A DNA stretch of 30,139 nt from assembly GCA_964630765.1 (NCBI GenBank), contig CAZVXE010000013.1:1-30139 (forward strand), in the 5' to 3' direction. The translations under genes were made by a program, and so were the position numbers. This DNA is from Methanofastidiosum sp964630765. GTDB taxonomy: Archaea; Methanobacteriota_B; Thermococci; Methanofastidiosales; Methanofastidiosaceae. This document shows, in pieces, positions 14,806 to 22,296 of the stretch (the stretch's first letter is position 1; every line of letters begins with the position of its first letter). A model generated the notes under the pieces. That model had not been told where the DNA came from. It did not search any database and worked only from the letters and a program-made list of their open reading frames with translations.

Positions 14806-15846
14806 ATGAAAAAAATTAAAATATTATTCGTGATAGTTGTTTTGGCATTTGCCACGTTTTCAACAGTTTTAGGAACAAGAGTTCTCTCTGAAGAAAGGAT
14901 AACGACAGACGAAGGGGACCAAGATGATCCAGCAATATACGGTGACATAATCGTCTGGAGTGACTATAGAAACGACGACACAGACATCTGGGGTTACAAC
15001 CTAAAGACAAAGGAAGAGTTCAGGATAACAACAAACACAAAAGACCAACGTTATCCAGCAATATACGGCGACATAGTCGTCTGGGAAGACACTAGAAACG
15101 ACAATGGCGACATCTGGAGCTACAATCTAAAGACAAAGGAAGAGTTCAGAATAACAACAGATCCAAATTCACAATGTAACCCAGCCATATACGGCGACAT
15201 AGTCGTCTGGGAAGACTATAGAGAAGGCGACTACAACCCTGATATCTGGGGTTACAATCTAAAGACAAAGGAAGAGTTCCAGATAACAACAGACACAAAA
15301 CAACAGATTATGCCAGCCATATACGGTGACATAATCGTCTGGAGTGACTATAGAAACGACGACACAGACATCTGGGGTTACAACCTAAAGACAAAGGAAG
15401 AGTTCAGGATAACAACAAACACAAAAGACCAACGTTATCCAGCAATATACGGCGACATAGTCGTCTGGAGTGACTATAGGGGCTCCAACGTTGATATCTG
15501 GGGTTACAATCTAAAGACAAAGCAACCATTTCAGATAACAACAGACACAGCAAACCAATATTATCCAGCAATATACGGCGACATAGTCGTCTGGCAAGAC
15601 GAGAGAAACGACTTTGGTGACATCTGGGGTTACAACCTAAAGACAAAGGAAGAGTTCAGAATAACAACAGACTCAAATTCCCAATATGATCCGGCCATAT
15701 ATTGCGATCGTGTAGTTTGGGAAGACGATAGAAACGACTACCAGTACGACATCTATCTTGCATATCTTGACGTTGTTTGTGAAACAGCAAAGAAGTCCTT
15801 ACCAATCGAGCAGATAATGAAGATACTTGGTCTATTACCAAAATAA
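14806..15846 (+). CDS. Secreted beta-propeller repeat protein (seven TolB-like repeats)
   Basis: 346 residues from ATG 14806 (GGTG upstream; TTG 14791 is an alternative). Residues 1-23 are a signal peptide (KKIKILFVIVVLAFATFSTV). Then follow seven copies of a ~43-residue unit with consensus ITTDxxxQxxPAIYGDIVVW, an EDYRN-type loop, DIWGYNLKTKEEF. Each should form one propeller blade. The seventh is degenerate, with PAIYCDRVVW and DIYLAYLDVV. A 25-residue tail containing Cys ends the protein. It probably acts outside the cell, in binding or at the cell surface; no sorting signal or membrane anchor is visible. Blades 1-2 and 4-5 share a 150-bp identical DNA block. Confidence 0.85.
   Translation: MKKIKILFVIVVLAFATFSTVLGTRVLSEERITTDEGDQDDPAIYGDIIVWSDYRNDDTDIWGYNLKTKEEFRITTNTKDQRYPAIYGDIVVWEDTRNDNGDIWSYNLKTKEEFRITTDPNSQCNPAIYGDIVVWEDYREGDYNPDIWGYNLKTKEEFQITTDTKQQIMPAIYGDIIVWSDYRNDDTDIWGYNLKTKEEFRITTNTKDQRYPAIYGDIVVWSDYRGSNVDIWGYNLKTKQPFQITTDTANQYYPAIYGDIVVWQDERNDFGDIWGYNLKTKEEFRITTDSNSQYDPAIYCDRVVWEDDRNDYQYDIYLAYLDVVCETAKKSLPIEQIMKILGLLPK
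14935..15468 (+). repeat. Identical 150-bp blocks within the propeller gene
   Basis: 14935-15084 and 15319-15468 are identical over 150 bp, at an offset of 384 bp, i.e. exactly three blades (128 codons). The other blades are more diverged, so this pair reflects a recent three-blade duplication or gene conversion. The repeat could also confuse short-read assembly. Confidence 0.9.
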
Positions 15847-15925
15847 TATATTTTATTTATTTTTTATTATCCTTTAATTATTTTCTTTGAATATTAGACA
15901 ATCAAACTATTATTTTTTAGTAGTA

Positions 15926-17314
15926 CTATTTCCATTTTTTCTTAAGATGGTAAAAATAGCCTATAATTAGAGGAGTTCCAAACCCGCCGTATGCCAAGAG
16001 ATTCATAGTCCTTGAAGGCAATAATCCTACTACGCCTTCAAAGACCATCATCAATAGAAAGATGGCAATTGACAACAAGACAAACCTTTTGTCAGGGGCA
16101 AACACAACTTTTAAGCTTTTGACTATCAAGGCCATACCGATTATGCAAGATACCATAGTTGCAAAGGCTGCGCCGTTTATATCGTACCTTGGAATGAGCA
16201 GGTAGTTCAGGATTACATTTATTATAGCTATGAGCACCGTTATCTTCATAGGGGTCCACTGTTTGCCCATTGCCTGAAGGGAAGTCGAGGCGATATAGAA
16301 TATCGAGTAGAATAACATGGCAATTGACAGAAGTTTTAGTACCCATCCACCTTCATTAACCCCAAATAGGAAATATATTATTGGGTTAGAGAATGCAAAA
16401 AGTGAGAGTGCAACTGGGAGCGTAACATTAAAGGATGCTTTAAGTGAGACTAGGATGTTATTGATTCCTTCCTTTTCTATTGATTTTAATTTTGATAGCT
16501 CAGGCAGCAATACTGCAGAAAGGGCAATTGCAAACGAGGGAACAATACCTGCCGTTGGCGAAGCCATACCATAAATCCCGACAGTCTTCGGTCCAAAGAA
16601 GTGGGCCAGGATGTATATATCTGCATTGAAGAGTAGCACAAGGCTCAAAGAGAATATTGAGACTGGAATTGCAAATACTAAGATTTTCTTAAACTCTAGG
16701 AAATTCTCACTCTTTAACGTTAGTTTGACGCCGCTCTTTAGAACTAGCAAAAATGATACTATTATTCCGATTAGATATCCGCCCACAAGTGCCGCAGAAG
16801 CGCCAGAAACTCTGAAGATGTAAGAAAGCGGCACTGAAAGCAAAAAGTAAGAGAATGAAAGAGCAAATATTGAAGCTGCCATGTAATTTACTTTTTTGAC
16901 TCCAAGCAAGATCCCCGTAAACACTGAAAATAAAACACCAAGCGGTATCACGAGAAGGATTATCTTAAGGGGTGTATCTATTCCATCTCTTATGTCGGAA
17001 GAGTAAAAACTCATTATAACTGGGGATAAAACAAAGAGCAAGATAAATAGGGCAATTCCGATAGGCACAAAAAACAGAGAAGATGAAATTTTCTCATTCT
17101 TATTTTCCGCATCGTAAATTGATGTGAATCTTGATACAGAAGGCGCAATCCCAAATGATGAAAGAACAAGTATCAGTGACTGGAAAGGCATGATTGCAGA
17201 TAGCAGCCCATACTCTGTAAGGAGGAGTATATTGGCGGTGAAAAGGGTGAAGAGATAATTTGCAACTCGTGAAAATGTATTTGCAATAAGAAGCATCAGG
17301 GATTTCTTAATCAT
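15926..17314 (-). CDS. Polysaccharide/lipid flippase of the MATE-like (Wzx/MurJ-type) superfamily
   Basis: 462 residues with about 14 membrane segments. The start (IKKSLMLLIANTFSRVANYLFTLFTANILL) and FGIAPSVSRFTSIYDAENKNEK match the polysaccharide biosynthesis transporter branch. FFGPKTVGIYGMASPTAG and LQAMGKQWTPMKITVLIAII fit later conserved regions, the latter followed by LNYLLIPRYDINGAAFATM. Such proteins flip lipid-linked oligosaccharides across the membrane, in archaea likely for N-glycosylation or surface polymers. ATG 17314 is 28 nt from GATAAAAG (17338-17345), suggesting its own leaderless promoter. It lies 40 nt downstream of the membrane regulator on the same strand. No glycosyltransferase gene is adjacent, so the cargo is unknown. 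Confidence 0.85.
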   Translation of the reverse strand: MIKKSLMLLIANTFSRVANYLFTLFTANILLLTEYGLLSAIMPFQSLILVLSSFGIAPSVSRFTSIYDAENKNEKISSSLFFVPIGIALFILLFVLSPVIMSFYSSDIRDGIDTPLKIILLVIPLGVLFSVFTGILLGVKKVNYMAASIFALSFSYFLLSVPLSYIFRVSGASAALVGGYLIGIIVSFLLVLKSGVKLTLKSENFLEFKKILVFAIPVSIFSLSLVLLFNADIYILAHFFGPKTVGIYGMASPTAGIVPSFAIALSAVLLPELSKLKSIEKEGINNILVSLKASFNVTLPVALSLFAFSNPIIYFLFGVNEGGWVLKLLSIAMLFYSIFYIASTSLQAMGKQWTPMKITVLIAIINVILNYLLIPRYDINGAAFATMVSCIIGMALIVKSLKVVFAPDKRFVLLSIAIFLLMMVFEGVVGLLPSRTMNLLAYGGFGTPLIIGYFYHLKKKWK

Positions 17315-17354
17315 ATAACTTTATGACTAAAGCTCTGTCTTTTATCTCTTTTGT

Positions 17355-18320
17355 TTATTCTTTCAACTTTTCCCCAAGCTTTATGATGTTTGTTCTTCCC
17401 TTCTCTTCCTTTTCTATCAGCTTTCTTTTAAGGAGTTTATCCAGAACCCTTGACAGGGTTGGCTTTGAGAAGAAAGTGGTCTGCTCAAAAAGCTTCGCCT
17501 GAGTCATTGAACCGCCGTTGTCTGATATTATCTTTAAGATTCTTGATTCCCTTGGATCCAGCACATTTAGTGCTACATCTATCTTGCTGTGGCCCCTCTT
17601 TCTAGTAATCAAGAGGATTGCGATTAAACCAAAGAAGACAATGGCAGTTGACATCAAGATATACATTGCGGGATTACCTTGTGGCTCTTCTTTTGGGGGA
17701 GTTTGATCTTTAATCTGTCTTAGGACTGCGTGCTTTTCATCATAATTGGCGTTAAAGGTAAATTTTTCCCCCTCCTTTACCTCTTCCTTGTACCAGACAA
17801 CAGAAACCTTAGTGTCTACTGATTCAAATCTTGAGGGCGATGGGAGAAATTCAGACAGTACCGGGATCCCTTTTTCAAAGTTAAACGCCATCTTCAGGTA
17901 TCTGATATCACAGGGGGACTCAAAAGGAAAACTCAAAACATATGAATCATTTTTTGTAATTAGATCATTTGCATCATACTCGATTATGACAAGTATCTTC
18001 TCACCAAGCTTTAAGCTGCTGTTGAAATAGAATTTGACAAATGATTCTTTGCCTATTGGTGAAGAAGATGACTCAAGAACATTTCCAGCTTCATCAACTA
18101 TTTTTAAGTTGTTCACTCTGCCTGGGACGTAAAGTGAAAATCCGTTAAAATCCGGCAATCCTAAATTCAGGAATATCATTCTAATGGTGACGTGTTCAGA
18201 TTTTTCATATACATCAACATCTATTGTGCATCCCATGCAGGCAAAATCTTCCTGAGCTTGTATGGGAATTTGGCACGATATTCCCATAATAATTAATAAA
18301 ATTATAATTAATTTTTTCAT
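17355..18320 (-). CDS. Membrane-tethered winged-helix regulator with extracellular domain
   Basis: 321 residues from the ATG at 18320 (GGTGG upstream; another ATG five codons earlier is possible). Layout: signal peptide or N-terminal anchor (1-22), an extracellular beta-rich domain (~28-200) with Cys28/Cys31 (CMGC) and Cys137, one membrane helix at ~219-239 (YILMSTAIVFFGLIAILLIT), then basic residues and a cytoplasmic winged helix at ~256-321 (ESRILKIISDNGGSMTQAKL, TLSRVLDKLLKRKLIEK). This is a one-component sensor-regulator design, like archaeal surface proteins with DUF7343-type helix domains. The nearest candidate targets are itself and the divergent small membrane gene. The signal it senses is unknown. 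Confidence 0.8.
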   Translation of the reverse strand: MKKLIIILLIIMGISCQIPIQAQEDFACMGCTIDVDVYEKSEHVTIRMIFLNLGLPDFNGFSLYVPGRVNNLKIVDEAGNVLESSSSPIGKESFVKFYFNSSLKLGEKILVIIEYDANDLITKNDSYVLSFPFESPCDIRYLKMAFNFEKGIPVLSEFLPSPSRFESVDTKVSVVWYKEEVKEGEKFTFNANYDEKHAVLRQIKDQTPPKEEPQGNPAMYILMSTAIVFFGLIAILLITRKRGHSKIDVALNVLDPRESRILKIISDNGGSMTQAKLFEQTTFFSKPTLSRVLDKLLKRKLIEKEEKGRTNIIKLGEKLKE

Positions 18321-18403
18321 AAGGCCACCATTCATCCATGCCGGATGTATATATTACAATTAATTGGCTATTATTTAAGATTTTTCCCAACCAAAAGAAA
18401 AGG

Positions 18404-18413
18404 CTTTTAAATT
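18404..18413 (+). promoter_or_regulatory. TATA box with purine-rich BRE for the small membrane protein
   Basis: CTTTTAAATT, preceded by AAGAAAAGG, lies 21-30 nt before ATG 18434. This spacing supports that ATG as a leaderless start instead of ATG 18338. Confidence 0.5.
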
Positions 18414-18433
18414 TTTGGGTATTTTTTGTGACA

Positions 18434-18718
18434 ATGGTGCTTTATATACTCAAGTGGGTCGTGGGCATGATTGTTCTGGCCGTGGGCCTGTTATTTGGAT
18501 TGTCCATAGCCCTCAATGCAAAATCTACAGATGTATACATGATTTCAGGTGCTACAATGATTGCCATATCCTTCATGATTGTTGGCGGCAATATCTTCTT
18601 AATGGGATCATCAGATATGAAAAAGAAGAAAGAAATAAAGAAGAATAAAGAGCTTTTGTCAAAGGCCGAAGTCCTTTCTTCAAAAAAGAGGATAGATTCA
18701 TACAGGAACATCAGATGA
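18434..18718 (+). CDS. Small membrane protein with two transmembrane helices
   Basis: 94 residues from ATG 18434. Hydrophobic segments lie at ~1-27 (YILKWVVGMIVLAVGLLFGL) and ~36-60 (ISGATMIAISFMIVGGNIFL), followed by a very basic tail (KKKKEIKKNKELL). The frame stays open to ATG 18338, which would add 32 residues. I prefer 18434 because a TATA box with BRE sits within that extension at the right distance. The extension region also carries the likely minus-strand TATA (TATATA near 18345-18352) of the regulator gene. Family not recognised. The short divergent spacing suggests it may be controlled with the membrane regulator. Its 3' end overlaps the TatD-like gene by 8 bp on the opposite strand. 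Confidence 0.6.
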   Translation: MVLYILKWVVGMIVLAVGLLFGLSIALNAKSTDVYMISGATMIAISFMIVGGNIFLMGSSDMKKKKEIKKNKELLSKAEVLSSKKRIDSYRNIR

Positions 18719-19705
18719 GTTCAATCCCATATATCTCTTCAATTAGGTATCTGTGTATATAATCAATATCTTCCTTTGACAAAATTCCTTTCTCAAACAG
18801 TTTCTTAGTAGTTTTAGGGACAGTTTTAGGGCCAACAACAGCACCCGGTCTCTCGTTATCGTCAATATAGTCAGTTTCCATCAAAAATCGCCGCCCTTCT
18901 CCACAAGCCTTCATGATATTCTTCTCTCTTGCAATAATTGATGGATAAATCCCGATCTTCTCACAGACAGAAACCATTGGCGGTGAAAAATGCTTGATTA
19001 TTTTTCCTGGATCTCCTTGTTTTTTTACTAGCTCTCCCAGTTCTATAAACTTATTCTCATCAAATGTCTCAGTGTGAAGCTGCACCGGGCATTTTAATCT
19101 CTTTGAAACCTTTAACACTTCGATTAGGAATTGATTTGAAATATCTGTAATCTCTTTTTCCACATCATAATGCGGTCTTCCGACTTCCCCTATGCCAAAT
19201 GCCAAGCCATCAGAAATTCTTTTTTCAATTTCATTTAGGGCTTCCAACGCTATTTCAAATGCTTTCTCTTTCCCAAAGTCAATTATAAGATGATGAAATT
19301 CTGCAGGGTGTAGCCCTATTATAGGATAGGACTTTGCATCAGTCTCCTTGTTTATTTTATTAGAAAGCTCAATTACGTAATCATAGGCCTTCCCAAAGTC
19401 TTTGCCAGTTTTTACTTCAGTTCNNNNNNNNNNNNNNNNNNNNNNNNNNNNNNNNNNNNNNNNNNNNNNNNNNNNNNNNNNNNNNNNNNNNNNNNNNNNN
19501 NNNNNNNNNNNNNNNNNNNNNNNTCAATTACGTAATCATAGGCCTTCCCAAAGTCTTTGCCAGTTTTTACTTCAGTTCCGGAGTCATAAGCAGTTTTATA
19601 GACAAGCATGAAATGTGTGCCGCCTGCTGAAGAAAATTCTCTAACGGCATCAAGCCCCATACCTCGCAGGGGGTCAATATGCATGTGGTTATCAGTTATG
19701 ATCAT
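18711..19705 (-). CDS. TatD-like TIM-barrel metal-dependent hydrolase (split by an artificial gap)
   Basis: As given, the gene is broken by 100 Ns. The 55 bp on each side of the Ns are identical, and removing one copy plus the Ns (155 bp) joins both halves in frame into 279 residues. The joined protein has all amidohydrolase metal ligands expected of this family: HMH at 7-9, Glu122 (GIGEVGRPHY), His159 (QLHTE), His187 (KHFSPP) and Asp227 (METDYIDD). Relatives hydrolyse phosphoesters or nucleic acids, or are deoxyribonucleases; the substrate here is unknown. It is most like the archaeal COG1099 group. The ATG at 19705 begins MIITDNHMHID, a normal N-terminus for the family. Confidence 0.85.
19369..19578 (+). 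repeat. 55-bp duplicated contig ends around the gap
   Basis: 19369-19423 equals 19524-19578 base for base. It is an unmerged contig overlap, not a biological direct repeat, since collapsing it restores one open frame. Confidence 0.93.
19424..19523. other. 100-N assembly gap
   Basis: Exactly 100 Ns, a scaffolder default. Flanking bases 19369-19423 and 19524-19578 are the same 55 bp, so the contigs overlap and nothing is likely missing. Confidence 0.95.
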
Positions 19706-19752
19706 TAAAATAATTTGAGCTGGACTATTATTAATAGTTTTGCAATTCTGCG

Positions 19753-20106
19753 CTAGACAGGAAATATTATTTTATCCCCGGGCTTGATATTATGCTTCTC
19801 TATCGAGCCTTGCGGCATCTCAATAAAGTATTTTGCTTTGCCTTTGTGCCCCGTGTGGAATGAGAAAGATTTTACATCTTCCTTTGTATCTATGACTTCA
19901 AATTTAGAGTTAATCCATAAAACATCAATTGAGAAAAAAACAAACATCATTGTTATTGCGGCATTCCTTTCCCTATCTAGAACAAAGATATATGCTTCGT
20001 TTGATTCAGATATATCTTTTCTAAACATCAGCCCCCTTGATAGTTCAAAAAAATTTCTTTGATAGGTCAGCTTACCAAAAATTTGGGATAGGTCATGAGA
20101 AGGCAT
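19753..20106 (-). CDS. DUF192 family protein
   Basis: 117 residues from ATG 20106; TTG 20127 is an alternative closer to the predicted transcription start. The family hallmarks are present: SRGLMFRKDI, AITMMFVFFSIDVLWINSKF, and near the end KAKYFIEMPQGSIEKHNIKPGDKI. DUF192 (COG1430) proteins are small beta-rich proteins of unknown biochemical role, often exported in bacteria. This one lacks a clear signal peptide and should be cytoplasmic. It is followed, 47 nt downstream, by the TatD-like gene on the same strand, so they may be co-transcribed. Its promoter region is shared with the divergent THUMP gene. Confidence 0.85.
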   Translation of the reverse strand: MPSHDLSQIFGKLTYQRNFFELSRGLMFRKDISESNEAYIFVLDRERNAAITMMFVFFSIDVLWINSKFEVIDTKEDVKSFSFHTGHKGKAKYFIEMPQGSIEKHNIKPGDKIIFPV

Positions 20107-20155
20107 TATACTGACTATGGAGGCCAAATTAAAAAAGTATCTAAATTCACAGAAA

Positions 20156-20165
20156 GATTTATAAA
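20156..20165 (-). promoter_or_regulatory. TATA box for the DUF192 gene
   Basis: ATTTATAAAT (TATA-like, read on the minus strand) about 30 nt before TTG 20127 and 50 nt before ATG 20106. Confidence 0.4.
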
Positions 20166-20166
20166 T

Positions 20167-20196
20167 AGTAACACGTTTATATTTATTAGTGTTACT
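20167..20196. repeat. Inverted repeat, 8-bp arms
   Basis: AGTAACAC at 20167-20174 and GTGTTACT at 20189-20196, 14 nt apart. It lies between two divergent TATA boxes and could be an operator. Confidence 0.5.
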
Positions 20197-20211
20197 GGCA
20201 TATAGTATTCC

Positions 20212-20240
20212 GCCATATAGAGCTTATAAATCTATATGGC
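20212..20240. repeat. Inverted repeat, perfect 10-bp arms
   Basis: GCCATATAGA at 20212-20221 and TCTATATGGC at 20231-20240 with a 9-nt loop. A related half-site GGCATATAG lies at 20197-20205. Neither flanking gene ends here, so a terminator is unlikely; an operator or a small structured RNA is possible. Confidence 0.55.
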
Positions 20241-20277
20241 CTTTTATCTCAAATATTTTTTAAGTCACATATAAAAC

Positions 20278-20287
20278 TTTTTAAATC
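20278..20287 (+). promoter_or_regulatory. TATA box for the THUMP gene
   Basis: CTTTTTAAAT centred about 25 nt before ATG 20307, with no ribosome site: a leaderless arrangement. Confidence 0.55.
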
Positions 20288-20306
20288 AATACTAACTCCT
20301 TTCATT

Positions 20307-20834
20307 ATGGAACAAATGAAAGAATTCCTTCTCGTGACTACTCCCACAGCTAGGCAGTTTGACGGGATATGGGAAGTAGAATGGGCATTGGAAGGAGAGA
20401 TCTTTGAGATTAAAAAAACGAAGTTCAAGGGAGTTCTCCTTGTAAAGTGCAAGAATGCCAGAAAAGCCGCCGAGACGCTAAGGGATTATGAGACAAGTGC
20501 CATCCACAGGGTGTTGCCATTTGACAGGTATATCAATACTGACATGAATCTGATAACAGTTGAAGCAACTGATGTTGCATTGCCCAAGATCTTCAAGAGT
20601 GACACATTTGCCGTAAGGTGCAAGAAAAGGGGCAAGGCCAACTTCAAGTCACAGGATCTTGAAAGAGAAATCGGTGCAAAAATCGTTGAAGCAACAGGCG
20701 CAAAGGTAAACCTTGAAGACCCTGATATAAAGGTCATCATTCAGGTAATTGATAAAAAAACAGGTATTTCAGTTTTAAAAAGAGAAGAGATTATTAGAAA
20801 AGATGTCCTTGAAGAAGACGCAGATTCGTTCTAA
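20307..20834 (+). CDS. THUMP-domain RNA-binding protein (Tan1-like)
   Basis: 175 residues. THUMP domains bind the acceptor end of tRNA for modification enzymes. Here the domain covers about residues 60-165, with TEAIHR-like turn TSAIHRVLPFDRYINTD and FAVRCKKRGKANFKSQDLER, then IVEATGAKVNLEDPDIKVII. The N-terminal part (FLLVTTPTARQFDGIWEVEW) resembles the start of the eukaryotic Tan1/THUMPD1 group, the adaptor for N4-acetylcytidine formation in tRNA. No catalytic domain is fused, so it probably works as an adaptor for an acetyltransferase encoded elsewhere. The 3' end overlaps rpo11 by 4 bp on the opposite strand. Confidence 0.85.
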   Translation: MEQMKEFLLVTTPTARQFDGIWEVEWALEGEIFEIKKTKFKGVLLVKCKNARKAAETLRDYETSAIHRVLPFDRYINTDMNLITVEATDVALPKIFKSDTFAVRCKKRGKANFKSQDLEREIGAKIVEATGAKVNLEDPDIKVIIQVIDKKTGISVLKREEIIRKDVLEEDADSF

Positions 20835-21118
20835 AGCAATTTTTTCTTTAATCCTTTAACATCTTTACTTATATTGCCTATCGCTTCAAGAAGCACATCT
20901 TTTGGTGATACTGTACCGTCTGTATTAATTATGAACATTGGTCTTTTTCTATCAAGAAGAGGATGGTCAATTCTGTAAGCTGCCACCTTCACTTTTTTAT
21001 TCTGTAACAATTCCTCTCTTAGTATGTTGCATAATGTATGGTCTTCACCAATAATCCTAAACTCTAGGTAACTTCCTTCATTTTTAATTACTTCTATATC
21101 CAAATTAACCACCTGCAT
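20831..21118 (-). CDS. rpo11: DNA-directed RNA polymerase subunit Rpo11 (RpoL)
   Basis: 95 residues, normal length for archaeal subunit L. It pairs with Rpo3 in the platform on which the polymerase is built. The family core is clear: LEFRIIGEDHTLCNILREEL followed by KVKVAAYRIDHPLLDRKRP, which matches the conserved DHTL-N-LR and HPL motifs shared with eukaryotic RPB11 and AC19. It starts within the end of the DUF2067 gene (14-bp overlap), so it is co-translated with it. It is the last gene of the csl4 cluster and ends 4 bp into the convergent THUMP gene. Confidence 0.95.
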   Translation of the reverse strand: MQVVNLDIEVIKNEGSYLEFRIIGEDHTLCNILREELLQNKKVKVAAYRIDHPLLDRKRPMFIINTDGTVSPKDVLLEAIGNISKDVKGLKKKLL

Positions 21119-21695
21119 ACTCTCTTAGATATGAAAGAGCATCATCATAGCTTATATTTAAAGATACCGTTTCTGTATCGTTAAAAATCTTTTCGTCTAT
21201 TCCTACACTCAAAAGCTCTGAGGACAACATCTCATATTCAATTGCAACTCGCACTATGATTTCTGTCACCGGTTTTGATACTCCTTCTAGGTCTTCTAAT
21301 AGGTAGGATATCTCTCCTGCAACATTGGCAGCAACTGAAACGTGTGCTGTAGAAACTACATTCTCCTTTTCTACTTCAAATGAGTATCCCTTGTCAATTA
21401 GGACCGCTTTAAGAAGTTTTACAGGAACAGTTGTGCCGGCTATCTTAGAAATGCTGTCGAGATTGTAGGTGAAAATCCCTTTTTCTTCTTTGATTTCCTT
21501 TTCCTTTATCTCTTCTAAGAAACTTTTAATTGAATAGACTAAATCCCCCATACTGCAGGGATTAAAAACTTTGACCTTTAATGTATCGTCTGCTACATTA
21601 AAAGATATATCTTCAAATTTAGAAAGAAAACGGGCAATTTCAACTTTTTGATTGCCCTTAATTTTAAAACTTAAGACTCTTGTTTTTCTTTTCAT
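21105..21695 (-). CDS. DUF2067-like archaeal protein
   Basis: 196 residues, soluble, no metal-binding or catalytic motif that I can name. An N-terminal alpha/beta domain (RVLSFKIKGNQKVEIARFLS, TLKVKVFNPCSMGDLVYSIK) precedes a segment ISKIAGTTVPVKLLKAVLID and a helical C-terminal region rich in hydrophobic repeats. Its position between csl4 and rpo11 is the place where Thermococcales carry a DUF2067 gene, as I recall it; the family name rests on this context more than on motifs. It lies 4 nt after csl4 and overlaps rpo11. A role in RNA binding or processing is suggested only by neighbours. Confidence 0.65.
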   Translation of the reverse strand: MKRKTRVLSFKIKGNQKVEIARFLSKFEDISFNVADDTLKVKVFNPCSMGDLVYSIKSFLEEIKEKEIKEEKGIFTYNLDSISKIAGTTVPVKLLKAVLIDKGYSFEVEKENVVSTAHVSVAANVAGEISYLLEDLEGVSKPVTEIIVRVAIEYEMLSSELLSVGIDEKIFNDTETVSLNISYDDALSYLREYAGG

Positions 21696-21699
21696 CTTA

Positions 21700-22296
21700 T
21701 CATAATTTAGCTTTCAAATAATCGTCTGCTGTCTTTCTTGTTTCTTTTGAACCACAGTATTTGCACTCAAGATTTCCTTCAAGATTTCCATCCTTATTCT
21801 CAAGAGTTCTCTTGCAAACGCCGCAAACAGCTCTGATTACGCCAAGTGAATCTTCCGCAGTTGAAAGTCTTATTGAATCGCCCTGAGTATCTACAACTCT
21901 GGCCCTAACAATATCTCCATTTCTAAACTCTGTGGAGATTGTTTTTACATACTTTTTGTCAGTCTGCGAAACATATATCCTAGCTTTTGTATTGGCTGAA
22001 AGCTTTTTGTCTGCATGTCCCTCTAATGCAAGAAGGTCCACGTAAACCATTTGTGGTTTAACTGATACTATCTCTCCGTAGACGATATCTCCTTCTTTTA
22101 GCTGAGGCAAAACATTTGTTCTTGAAATAACACTTGCACTTCTTCTTGTCATGTCAAGGTCTAAGTTTCCTACCATTGTGGCATATATCTTTCCATTCTC
22201 TTCATATGCCCCTTCTCCTGGTAAAAATTCTTCGGCAACACCTATGTAGTCACCTGGTATAACAAATTCTCTTTTAGTCTCTACATTCGCTTCCAT
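21700..22296 (-). CDS. csl4: Exosome complex subunit Csl4
   Basis: 198 residues from the second of two adjacent ATGs, better spaced after GAGGTG. Csl4 caps the archaeal RNA exosome and helps to bind substrate RNA. Layout: N-terminal domain with FVIPGDYIGVAEEFLPGEGA (11-30), an S1 RNA-binding fold (~66-150: KEGDIVYGEIVSVKPQMVYV, NGDIVRARVVDTQGDSIRLS), and a C-terminal zinc ribbon with Cys158, 161, 178 and 181. All are standard for the family. Its 5' end overlaps the METTL5-like gene by about 23 bp. The genes for the catalytic exosome subunits (rrp41, rrp42) are not in this window. Confidence 0.93.
   Translation of the reverse strand: MEANVETKREFVIPGDYIGVAEEFLPGEGAYEENGKIYATMVGNLDLDMTRRSASVISRTNVLPQLKEGDIVYGEIVSVKPQMVYVDLLALEGHADKKLSANTKARIYVSQTDKKYVKTISTEFRNGDIVRARVVDTQGDSIRLSTAEDSLGVIRAVCGVCKRTLENKDGNLEGNLECKYCGSKETRKTADDYLKAKL

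Noticed and set aside
15404..15646. Minus-strand ORFs with repeated sequence opposite the propeller gene
   Set aside because: Their repeats are simply the propeller repeats read backwards; no ribosome site or family match.
14935..15720. Possible CRISPR or satellite array
   Set aside because: The period of about 130 bp is in frame and encodes blades with a signal peptide ahead; there are no short repeats with unique spacers.
18711..19247. Separate 178-residue protein starting at an internal TTG
   Set aside because: The TTG codes for an internal leucine once the duplicated contig ends are merged; the metal ligands span both parts.
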